Positions 17,494 to 26,100 of a stretch of DNA of 41,111 nucleotides are shown here, in pieces. The notes beneath the pieces were generated by a model that had not been told where the DNA came from, did not search any database, and saw only the letters and a list, made by a program, of their open reading frames with translations. Where the stretch lies: the NCBI GenBank assembly GCA_964471475.1, contig CAYYFQ010000016.1, positions 1 through 41,111 of the forward strand, read 5' to 3'. The position numbers were made by a program, and so were the translations under genes. Within the stretch, counting starts at the first letter, position 1. Every line of letters begins with the position of its first letter. The DNA is from JAJNBD01 sp964471475 (GTDB lineage Bacteria; Pseudomonadota; Gammaproteobacteria; CAISUE01).

Positions 17494-18744
17494 ATGCGAT
17501 TTCCTTTTGCATTTTTTGTTGGCCTTCGTTACACACGCGCTAAACGGCGTAACCATTTTATTTCCTTTATGTCATTTACCTCCATGGCAGGAATTGCCTT
17601 AGGCGTCATGGTATTAATTACAGTACTATCCGTCATGAATGGTTTTGATGATGAAGTAAAAAATCGAATCTTTGGTATGGCAAGGCAAATCACTATCAGC
17701 AATTTTGTGGGCAATTTAACACAGTGGCCATCAATTCAACGTGCTTTAAAAAACAATCCAGAAGTCTTAGAAAGCGCCCCCTTTATACTGCAACAAGGAT
17801 TATTAACTAATCGTGGACAAGTAAGTCCTGTCGCCATTTTCGGCGTAGATCCTAAGCAAGAAGCCAAAGTTTCTATTCTCACTCAAAAAATTGTGGAAGG
17901 AAATTTTAATCGTTTAACGCCAGGTAGCTTTGGGGTTGCTCTCGGCCAAAAATTAGCTGACAACTTGGGATTAAGCTTGGGTGATAAAGTCAATGTAGTA
18001 ACGCCCACCGTAAATTTTACACCCGCCGGTTTGATGCCTCGCTTCAAACGCTTTACTATTGTAGCCATTTTTAAAGTAGGAAATGGTTTTGATTTTGATT
18101 CATCACTGGCCTATATCAACCTCCATGATGCACAAGTATTTTTCCAAATGGATGACAGTGTCTCAGGAGTGCGGTTGAAAATAAAAAATCTTTACAATGC
18201 ACCAGCACTTTCCGCACAAATATCACATGAATTAGGAGATAATTATTTAATAAGTAACTGGACACGAGAGTTTGGCCCTTTCTTTTCCGCCATTAAAATG
18301 GAAAAATCCATGATGTTTTTAGTGTTGCTATTAATCATCGCCATTGCTGCTTTTAATTTAGTATCTTCGTTAGTGATGGTGGTCAATGATAAACGCGCTG
18401 ATATTGCCATTTTGCGAACACTAGGCGCTTCGCGCAAAACAATTTTACGTATCTTTATTATCCAAGGCTCCTTGATTGGATTTTCTGGGACGCTAATTGG
18501 TGTTGTCGGCGGGATAATTCTCGCGCATAATGTCACAGGTGTTGTGAATTTTATTCAGGATGTGTTTCATGTACAATTAATTTCTCAAGGGGTGTATTAC
18601 CTTGATTTTCTTCCCTCAAAAATTGATTGGTTTGATGTATTAAAAATTTGTATAGCTGCCTTAGGCATGTCGTTTTTAGCAACCATTTATCCCGCGTGGA
18701 ATGCTTCAAGAACAGAGCCAGCAGCAGCATTACGCTATGAATAG
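17494..18744 (+). CDS. lipoprotein-releasing ABC transporter permease (LolC/LolE family)
   Basis: Inner-membrane subunit of the LolCDE system that extracts lipoproteins for transfer to LolA. The 416 residues show the expected layout: cytoplasmic start PFAFFVGLRYTRAKRRNHFISF, first transmembrane segment AGIALGVMVLITVLSVMNGF, a large periplasmic domain (about 50-265), then three more membrane segments and the C-terminal PAWNASRTEPAAALRYE. LolC and LolE cannot be told apart safely. Some lineages use one gene for both. No lolD ATPase gene follows, which is unusual. It is probably co-transcribed with glyQ. Confidence 0.92.
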   Translation: MRFPFAFFVGLRYTRAKRRNHFISFMSFTSMAGIALGVMVLITVLSVMNGFDDEVKNRIFGMARQITISNFVGNLTQWPSIQRALKNNPEVLESAPFILQQGLLTNRGQVSPVAIFGVDPKQEAKVSILTQKIVEGNFNRLTPGSFGVALGQKLADNLGLSLGDKVNVVTPTVNFTPAGLMPRFKRFTIVAIFKVGNGFDFDSSLAYINLHDAQVFFQMDDSVSGVRLKIKNLYNAPALSAQISHELGDNYLISNWTREFGPFFSAIKMEKSMMFLVLLLIIAIAAFNLVSSLVMVVNDKRADIAILRTLGASRKTILRIFIIQGSLIGFSGTLIGVVGGIILAHNVTGVVNFIQDVFHVQLISQGVYYLDFLPSKIDWFDVLKICIAALGMSFLATIYPAWNASRTEPAAALRYE

Positions 18745-18787
18745 CTTTATTCTGCATCTCTTTCAGACAGACCCTTCAGATTTTTCC

Positions 18788-19219
18788 TTACTTACAATGA
18801 TCTTTTGCGCGCTTTTGCAACTCTTCAAATGGCACATCTTCCACTCGCGTTGCAATCCACCATTGATTACCAAAAGCATCTTCTACAGCAGCATTTCGAT
18901 CACCATAAAATTGATTCATAGGAGCTAATATGGAAATACCCCCCGCAGCTACCGCTTTGTGATACACGGCATCGGTATCTTTTACATATAAATACAACAT
19001 CACGTTACTTTTTGGAGCATCCTTCTTACCACCTAACATCACCATTGAATCTCCTATTTTAACTTCCGCATGCAGTATGTCGCCTGCACCATCACACATC
19101 TTTTCCATCTCTTTGGCATCAAAAGCCGCTTCCAAAAAAGTAAGTAGCTTATTAGCATCTCCCACCACTAAATAAGGGGTAACCGTGTGATAGCCTTCCG
19201 GTTTAAAATTAACACTCAT
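18788..19219 (-). CDS. VOC-superfamily (PhnB/glyoxalase-like) protein
   Basis: A 143-residue protein of the vicinal-oxygen-chelate fold. It has two beta-alpha-beta units: one starting at TVTPYLVVGDANKLLTFLEAAF, the other at VMLYLYVKDTDAVYHKAV. The end matches the PhnB-like signature FYGDRNAAVEDAFGNQWWIATR. The substrate is unknown. Proteins like this are usually annotated as glyoxalase/bleomycin-resistance-like without a proven reaction. It is convergent with the lolC-type gene, 43 bases apart, and stands alone on the minus strand. Confidence 0.85.
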   Translation of the reverse strand: MSVNFKPEGYHTVTPYLVVGDANKLLTFLEAAFDAKEMEKMCDGAGDILHAEVKIGDSMVMLGGKKDAPKSNVMLYLYVKDTDAVYHKAVAAGGISILAPMNQFYGDRNAAVEDAFGNQWWIATRVEDVPFEELQKRAKDHCK

Positions 19220-19283
19220 GAAAATCTCCTATTTGTAAATTAAAAAATCTTTCTGTCTTGGCAGAACGAATTGTCAAAACGCC

Positions 19284-19958
19284 CTACTGGTACCTCAAAT
19301 TTAGATTTAAAAAAACCTCCATTTCCTTGTCACTGGTTAAATTTCTTAAGGCACCTTGCTTAATCAGGTAATTTTCTATGTCCCCATGCTGACGCCTACT
19401 CGATAAATCTAAAGCCGTGTAGCCTCGTTTTGTCTGCGCATTAATATCAGCTCCCTGTTGCACTAAATATTTTACAATATCCCTATGACCCAACAAAGAT
19501 GCCAAAATTAATGGGGTGCAGCAATACAGATGATCAAACCATGCCGTAGGTAATTTTAACGAGAGCAATTGTAAAAAGCCCCGAATTCGAGCTGGGCGAA
19601 ACAGACGCGCCGCATAAGCCATGCGACTATTCACATCAACCCCAAGCTCTATGCCAATCGCGACCCCCATACAATTTCCAGCCACGAGATATTTTTGTAA
19701 TAAATGGGCTTTATAGCGAGCTTCCTGAGAATGTTTTACATATCTTAGTAGTATCTCATAAACAGGCTGGATTTTAGCTTGAATTTCAAGTGGGGTTTGC
19801 GAAATCGCGTGGTCAATAACCGCTTGATGCTTCTTTAACACTTCAATCATAGGATACCCTTGAGCTTCCTTATTCTGTACTTGTTTTTGAATCTCTAACA
19901 AATTATCTTGAAAGAAAGGAGTTTGTGAAAGTGTTTCCAAAAAATTGTGAATGTACAT
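19284..19958 (-). CDS. small ankyrin-repeat protein
   Basis: A 224-residue protein with a helical N-terminal part of unknown type and at least two ankyrin repeats in the C-terminal half: CTPLILASLLGHRDIVKYL followed by QQGADINAQ, then GYTALDLSSRRQHGDIENYL followed by IKQGA. A degenerate earlier repeat lies around 90-112 (ELGVDVNSRMAYAARLF). No signal peptide or membrane segment is seen. A strong GAGGAGG ribosome-binding site lies at ideal spacing before the ATG at 19958. Ankyrin proteins in host-associated Legionellales are often type IV secretion substrates, so a host-directed role is possible but not shown. Confidence 0.82.
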   Translation of the reverse strand: MYIHNFLETLSQTPFFQDNLLEIQKQVQNKEAQGYPMIEVLKKHQAVIDHAISQTPLEIQAKIQPVYEILLRYVKHSQEARYKAHLLQKYLVAGNCMGVAIGIELGVDVNSRMAYAARLFRPARIRGFLQLLSLKLPTAWFDHLYCCTPLILASLLGHRDIVKYLVQQGADINAQTKRGYTALDLSSRRQHGDIENYLIKQGALRNLTSDKEMEVFLNLNLRYQ

Positions 19959-20341
19959 AAGAACCTCCTCATTAAATTAGCATTACACCGATTGGCACAA
20001 TATGGTTTGACGAGAAAAAGAGGATAATCACGGCGCTTTTTGCAATTATCCGAGGCGAATATTAGACCTCTATTGAACATCTTGACCGAAGATAATCACA
20101 AAAATTGACCGAGTTCGCTTCTTTTGCTGCCAAATAATACTTGCGGAACACGCGCTAAACATTTACTTGAAGTTCAAACTAAACCAGAAGTCGAGTTACA
20201 ATTTTTTATTGGTATTGTTAAGTTGCACTAGAAACTGAAAATAAGAATTATTTCAGCAAGCATTCCATGCTTTCTGTCATTCTGAATGATTAACCCACTA
20301 ATTGTCAAATATGAGGAAGACGAGAACATAAATAAGATGGA
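19959..20341. other. 383-bp intergenic region with possible gene remnant
   Basis: No complete gene is supported. On the plus strand an open stretch at about 20128-20231 ends in TAG and reads protein-like (for example AKHLLEVQTKPEVELQFFIG), without a start codon or ribosome-binding site. It may be the tail of a decayed gene. I do not recognise it. The 5' part holds the ankyrin gene's upstream region. Confidence 0.35.
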
Positions 20342-21190
20342 TTATTGCTTATTTTTAATTCGTTTTACTAACTTCGTAAGTACGTTTCCTGGCCCCACCT
20401 CCACAAATTCTTCTTCGCCGCGTGCCATCGCATACTCAATGGATTCTGTAAAGCGAACGGCATGTGTCATTTGTTGAATTAAATTAACTTGAATATCATT
20501 AGCTGCGTAAGGCTTGGCATTCACATTGGCAATCACAGGAATTTTTGGCGCACTAAAAGAAAAAGACGTGATGAATACCGCAAATTGTTGTTGCGCTTCC
20601 AGCATTAATGGTGAGTGAAAAGCACCACTTGTTTTGAGAACTACTAGCATTTTAGCCCCGGCAATTTCCAAAACGGGAATAGCTTTTTCCATTTGCGTTT
20701 TCTCACCTGAAATAACTAATTGCAAATAGGAGTTATCATTAGCAAGACTTATCTGATCTAATTGGTTTTCTTTCAAAACCTCCGTGATTTTTTCTTTAGA
20801 GAGCCCAATCACCGCCGCCATCGCACCGTTGATCGCTTGACTCATCAATTCTCCACGTTTTTGTACTAAACGCAAACCTGTTTCAAAATCAAAAACTTCA
20901 GCCGCTAATAAAGCATTATATTCACCCAAACTATGGCCAATTAAAAAACAAGGTTGCTGCGCCATAGTAGCCTGCCGATAGAAATAACTCAACGCGTTCA
21001 CCACATACAGCGCCGGCTGTGTATATTGTGTTTGACCCAATAAATCATGAGGATCTTCCATGCACAATTCCTCTACCGAATACCCTAAGATAGCATCAGC
21101 TTTTGTAATCAAGTCTTTAAAGTGGATAAAAAGTGGAGCTCCCATGCCTTTTACTTGAGAACCTTGCCCAGGAAAGAGATAAGTAACCAT
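20342..21190 (-). CDS. discrete malonyl-CoA:ACP acyltransferase, trans-AT polyketide type
   Basis: Loads malonyl units from CoA onto carrier proteins. The nucleophile is S87 in GHSLGEYN and the catalytic His is H192 in TSGAFHSPLM. The start VTYLFPGQGSQVKGMG and the block EVFDFETGLRLVQKRGELMS are, from memory, closer to stand-alone acyltransferases of trans-AT polyketide synthases (PedD/BaeC-like) than to housekeeping FabD. It is not in a fab cluster. The GAFH motif agrees with malonyl specificity. It is 282 residues long, divergent from the SulP gene and about 2 kb from the end of the NRPS gene. No polyketide synthase is visible here, so its carrier-protein partner lies elsewhere or is part of this cluster. 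No good ribosome-binding site precedes the ATG. Confidence 0.82.
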   Translation of the reverse strand: MVTYLFPGQGSQVKGMGAPLFIHFKDLITKADAILGYSVEELCMEDPHDLLGQTQYTQPALYVVNALSYFYRQATMAQQPCFLIGHSLGEYNALLAAEVFDFETGLRLVQKRGELMSQAINGAMAAVIGLSKEKITEVLKENQLDQISLANDNSYLQLVISGEKTQMEKAIPVLEIAGAKMLVVLKTSGAFHSPLMLEAQQQFAVFITSFSFSAPKIPVIANVNAKPYAANDIQVNLIQQMTHAVRFTESIEYAMARGEEEFVEVGPGNVLTKLVKRIKNKQ

Positions 21191-21287
21191 AACGAATCAA
21201 ATAATAATTTTAGTAATAGCAATTATTGTCAAGATAAAATAAAATGCATTGTATCAAATTTCATTGACCTTCACTTCGGATACATTT

Positions 21288-22892
21288 ATGTTCGCCATTG
21301 TTGCCGCTTACAAAGCCAAATTATTTCAACGAAATAATATATTTCCCAATATCGTTGCAGGTTTAATCGTTGGTGTTGTTGCTTTACCACTAGCAATGGC
21401 TTTTGCTATTGCTTCGGGCGCAACTCCTGTTCAAGGGTTATATACTTCTATCGTGGCGGGTTTTTTTGTCAGTATTTTTGGTGGAAGTCGAGTGCAAATT
21501 GCAGGCCCGACAGGTGCTTTTATTGTAATTTTGGCCAGCATCACCGCACGTTATGGTATTGCAGGTTTACAAGTAGCCACTTTAATGGCAGGGGTTATTT
21601 TGATTCTTATGGGGATCATGCGTTTAGGGAATGTTATTAAGTTTATTCCCGACCCAGTCATTGTAGGGTTTACGAGTGGCATCGGAGTAATTATTTTTGT
21701 AGGAGAATGGAAAGATTTTTTAGGTTTGCAAGTTCATATTCCTCTAGACGCTAACTTTTATCAAAAAAGTGTTTTACTCATAAAAAACTTCTCCACTTTA
21801 AACTTAAGCACAAGTCTTTTAGGAATACTGAGCATTGCATTCATCTTAATTACTCCTAAAATTTTTAAACGCCTCCCCGGCCCTTTAGTTGCCATGGTTG
21901 TTGTCACACTTATTCAATCAATTTTTCATTTTAAAAATGTCGCCACTTTAGGATCAACTTTTGGAGCCATTCCACAACACTTACCTGTGTTCCAATGGCC
22001 GCACTTAACAAGCAGCGAATGTCTCATCTTAATACAACCGGCATTTACTATTGCTTTATTAGGCGCCATAGAATCTTTGTTATCTGCCGCAGCTGCAGAC
22101 GGGATGAAGGGCACCCGACATAATTCTAATCAAGAATTAATTGGCCAAGGATTAGCAAATATTTTTTCACCCTTATTTGGCGGCTTTGCTGCCACGGGCG
22201 CCATTGCACGCACTGCAACTAATATACGCAATGGTGGAAATTCCCCTCTTGCTGGAATTGTGCATTCTTGTTTATTGCTTGCCATCTTAGTATTGTTAGC
22301 GCCTCTTGCTAGCAATATTCCTCTTTGCTCATTAGCTGCCATCCTGTTTGTAGTAGCTTATAATATGAGTGATATCCCACATTTCATTCATACCTTAAAA
22401 TTTGCTCCTCGCTACGATGCCGTCGTGTTGCTAATCACTTTTTTCTTAACAATATTTGTCAATTTAGTGGTAGCAGTAAATATCGGCGTTATTTTAGCAA
22501 TGCTATTTTTTATGCGTCGTATGACTCAATCAGTCAAACTGGAAAGCCTTCCTCAACATATTGCAGACAGCCATCTTCCTTCTGATACGATCGCTTATCG
22601 GATTCAAGGTCCTTTGTTTTTTGGGGTGGCCGAAAAAATGGAACATGCTTTAGAGGTAACACATACGGATGCAAAAAATATTATTTTTTGTTTAGAGGAA
22701 GTTCCTTTTATTGATATGACAGGGCTAGAAACTTTTTTAGAAATTCTGGAAAAGTTTCATAAACGCCAAGTAAACATTTATCTTTGTGGTGCAAATCCAC
22801 GTGTTACATATAAGTTAACTCGAATAGGAGCACTCCGATGGATTAGTCAAGAAAAAATATTTTCCAGCATTTCTGAGATATTGGCGCTGTGA
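21288..22892 (+). CDS. SulP-family anion transporter with C-terminal STAS domain
   Basis: Inner-membrane transporter of sulfate, bicarbonate or similar anions. It has the SulP core (NIVAGLIVGVVALPLAMAFAIASG, then GLYTSIVAGFFVSIFGGSRVQIAGPTGAF) with about 12-14 membrane segments to residue 410. A STAS domain (about 430-534) follows, with LEEVPFIDMTGLETFLEIL. I chose ATG 21288 (534 residues), which opens as SulP proteins do (MFAIVAAYKAKLF). A TTG 39 bases upstream extends the frame but adds no family sequence. It is divergent from the acyltransferase gene. The transported ion cannot be told from sequence, and a link to the NRPS pathway is only positional. Confidence 0.92.
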   Translation: MFAIVAAYKAKLFQRNNIFPNIVAGLIVGVVALPLAMAFAIASGATPVQGLYTSIVAGFFVSIFGGSRVQIAGPTGAFIVILASITARYGIAGLQVATLMAGVILILMGIMRLGNVIKFIPDPVIVGFTSGIGVIIFVGEWKDFLGLQVHIPLDANFYQKSVLLIKNFSTLNLSTSLLGILSIAFILITPKIFKRLPGPLVAMVVVTLIQSIFHFKNVATLGSTFGAIPQHLPVFQWPHLTSSECLILIQPAFTIALLGAIESLLSAAAADGMKGTRHNSNQELIGQGLANIFSPLFGGFAATGAIARTATNIRNGGNSPLAGIVHSCLLLAILVLLAPLASNIPLCSLAAILFVVAYNMSDIPHFIHTLKFAPRYDAVVLLITFFLTIFVNLVVAVNIGVILAMLFFMRRMTQSVKLESLPQHIADSHLPSDTIAYRIQGPLFFGVAEKMEHALEVTHTDAKNIIFCLEEVPFIDMTGLETFLEILEKFHKRQVNIYLCGANPRVTYKLTRIGALRWISQEKIFSSISEILAL

Positions 22893-22943
22893 GGTAGAAA
22901 AATTTCCTCAGAATCGCCTCTTTCCTTGCGGGAGAGGTGGTAA

Positions 22944-22994
22944 GACGCCGCAGGCGTCGAAGCGGTGAGGAGTGTAAAAATGCGCGAAGCGCAT
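22944..22994. repeat. two short perfect hairpins between sulP and NRPS genes
   Basis: Perfect palindromic hairpins GACGCC-gca-GGCGTC at 22944-22958 and ATGCGC-gaa-GCGCAT at 22980-22994. The second contains the GCGAAGC core, which is known to form an unusually stable DNA mini-hairpin. They lie just before the inverted-repeat element at 23006 and may be part of a composite repeat. Frames running through this region are not genes. Confidence 0.7.
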
Positions 22995-23005
22995 ACAAAC
23001 ACAAT

Positions 23006-23149
23006 AGACCTCTTTCGAAACTCGCTCCTGCGAGAAAAGTTGAAGGAGGCTCAGAGTGCAGAACCGGAGTGTACATGCGAGTAGATGAGGATTCAAGCAC
23101 CGAACCGACGCACAAATTTTCCGCAGGAGTAGAGTTTCAAAAGAGGTCT
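23006..23149. mobile_element. 144-bp inverted-repeat (MITE-like) element overlapping the NRPS 3' end
   Basis: Terminal inverted repeats lie at 23006-23032 and 23122-23149. The outer 18 bases (AGACCTCTTTCGAAACTC and its complement) differ at one position, and a further CTCCTGCG match continues inward. No gene is inside. The right arm contains the NRPS stop codon and its last residues (DLF then TGA), so the element landed in or against the end of the gene. A weak partial match to the arm (TTAGACCTCT) occurs at about 20061. Confidence 0.78.
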
Positions 23150-26100
23150 AATAAACTCTCATCAATAATAGCCGCTATTGCAGCGCTTTCTTCAGTATAG
23201 ATGGAAGCATGAGTACCATTCAAAGGATAAAGATAAACGTCTTTATCAAAAAAAGATTTCCAATTGTTGAATGTTAATTCTGGCGTATTTTCGTCCGAAG
23301 AAAGTAACAAATGAAGTTCACTTTGAAGCCATACGGGGTCTCCTGAATATAATAAGCGATAATATTTTTCAGATTTGGCTAAGACGCCATGATAAATTTC
23401 AAGATAACCTCTTTTAAATATATATTTCACTTTACTGAAAAAAGTTGCTTTCGACGTCAAATGAAACTCTTTTAAACGATAATAATAATTTTTAACTTTC
23501 ACTAAAATAGTTTCTGAAGTCAGATCAAACGGCTGGTTAAAGAGTGGGCGGCTATTGATTAAAAAAACAACCCCGGGAGTTTCCCGCGCTTCTTCTGCTA
23601 ATTGCTGGAGCTGAACAGCTAACGAGCCTCCAATGCATGCACCCAAAAAATAATAAGGACCCTTTGGCTGTATCTTTCTAATGGATTTAAATACAGCTTC
23701 CGCTTGCTCACGCAATGTTTTTGGTATTGTCCAATGCGGGTCAAACACGCGAGAGCGAATACCATAAATGGACCCGTCAAATTTCAACGAGTCCACTATC
23801 GGCATAAAAGATATAAAACCTTCACCATGACCCCCAGAAATAATAAACAAAGGATGTTTCGGGTCAGCTTCTCGAAGCGGAACAATAAAATTTTCTATTT
23901 CCAAAGGAAAGGATATTTTTTGTAATGACTTCGCTAACTTTTCAATAGTTCTACTTCGAAAAATTTCAGTAATGGAAAAATCTTGACCAACGCATTGACT
24001 CAAACGTGAAGCCAGCTGCATAGCCAAAACAGAATTTCCACCTAATTGGAAAAAATCAGCACACACATTGATGGAGTCCATTGATAAAGCAAGTATTTCT
24101 GAAAAAACACGGCCTATTTTTCTCTCAAATTCATCGCGCGGCGCAACACACACAACCTCCGCTTTATTAGGGAACCTATCAACTGAAGAATGCTGTTTTA
24201 TTTGGTCCCACCCACTTATTACTTGATAAGCATCTAATGATTGATTGGGCACATTCAGCATTTGGGTAAGAATATGAATGTAATGCTGCAACAATTGCTG
24301 CATAACCGATTCATCAAAAAGATGAGTAGCATAAGAGATTAATCCTTTGAATGTAGATTTAGCCGTGCTGATAAAACACGATATATCAAACCGAGTAATA
24401 GGATGAATATCGGTTATGTCAACAGATTCCAAATAGTGTGCAAATTTTTCCTCTTTCAAACCAAAACTTTGCACAGAAAACATGACTTGAAATAAAGGGT
24501 GACGACTAATATCACGCTCTACGTTTAATTTTTGTATCAGTTGTTCAAAAGGAATATCTTGATAGCGTTGAGCATCAATAAGGTGTTGATGAACTTGGGT
24601 CATTAAATAAATTATCGACTTTTCGACATCCAAGTGCTCTCGTTGAGCTATGACATTAACACACGAACCTATTAAATCTTTCAGCGATTCATAATGCCGA
24701 TTAGCAACAGGAGTGCCAAGCATAATATCTTTTTGACCACTGCATTGATGCATAAGCAGATAAAAGCCAGACAAAAGAACAACATATAAGGAAAACTCAT
24801 GCTTTTGAGCAAATGCACGAAGCTGTGAAGATAATTCTTCTGTGAAATAAAAAAAGAAAGTATTACCCTCATAACTCAACCGAGCAGGTCTTGGTTTACT
24901 CATCGGTAGCTGTAACATTTCATAGTTAGCCAATCGATTTTGCCAATAAGTCAGCTGCTTCTCAAATTTATCCCCCGACAAACGTCTTTTTTGCCACACA
25001 GCAAAATCTTTATATTGAATGAACAAATTTGGCAAGCTCAGTGGCTTATTAAAATGATAATGCTCATAATAAGCCACCACTTCTTTTTGAAAAATATCAA
25101 TAGACCATCCATCGCTTGCAATGTGGTGCATATTGACGAGTAGATACCTCTCATTGAGCTCCAACACGTTATACAGACATATTCGTATCGGATATTCACT
25201 TCTTAAATCAAACGGCGTATTCACATCATCTTTGAGATACTGTTGATATTCATCAAATGTTTTACAAGATCGAATATGAATATTGAGTGGTTCGTCTCGA
25301 ACCCATTGGTAATCTTTTCCTAACACATCTTGAACAAATAAAGTACGCAAAACTTCATGGCGCGCCACAATAGACTTCAGTGCTTGCGTTAAAGCCTCCA
25401 AAGATACACCTTCAGTTAATTTTGCAAGCCTGGGCATATGATAAGCTGCTGTTCCTTGCTCATATTGCTCAATAAACCACAGACGTTCTTGAGAAAAAGA
25501 TAAAGGATAATAAGCCAACTCTTCTGCACGAGGGATAATGATATTTTTTGTTGTTAGGGTTTCAATCGATTTTGCTAATTGCGCTATCGTTTTTGTACGA
25601 AAAATTTCAGCAATAGGGAAATGCACATCAAAGCGTCGACTTAAACGATGAGCCACTTGAATAGCCAGAAGCGAATTCCCACCTAGTCGAAAAAAATTTT
25701 CTTGGACGCTGATGCTATCTGCAGGAAGGGAAAACATTTCTGCATAAATATCACAAATATATTCTTCTATGACATTTCGAGGCGCCAAATAATCGCCCAT
25801 GTTTTTCCACGCAGGTTGAGGGAGTGCTTGTCTATCAAGCTTACCATTGATGTTTAAAGGGAGTTTTTCTAAAGGCACTAAGGTGTTAGGTATCATGTAT
25901 TCGGGCAAATGGCGTGATAAGTAATCTAAAATGTCGTCTTCATCTAACGCTATATCTGCCACATAATAACCAACCAAATATTGATGAATACTACTTTTTT
26001 TCTGATGCTGTTGAACTAAAACAGAAGCTTGCTTAATCCGAGGGTATTGAAGTAATTGATGCTCGATTTCTCCAAGCTCCACACGAAAACCACGTATCTT

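Noticed and set aside
20342..21190. Idea that the discrete acyltransferase loads the A-less T4 carrier of the NRPS with malonate
   Set aside because: A condensation domain needs an amine or hydroxyl nucleophile on the downstream carrier, which malonate lacks. Kept only as a remote possibility.
21249..21287. TTG start extending the SulP protein by 13 residues
   Set aside because: The added residues are unlike SulP N-termini, while the ATG at 21288 gives the normal opening.
22843..23200. Overlapping open frames on both strands between the SulP and NRPS genes
   Set aside because: They run through palindromes and the inverted-repeat element. They show no family resemblance or ribosome-binding sites.
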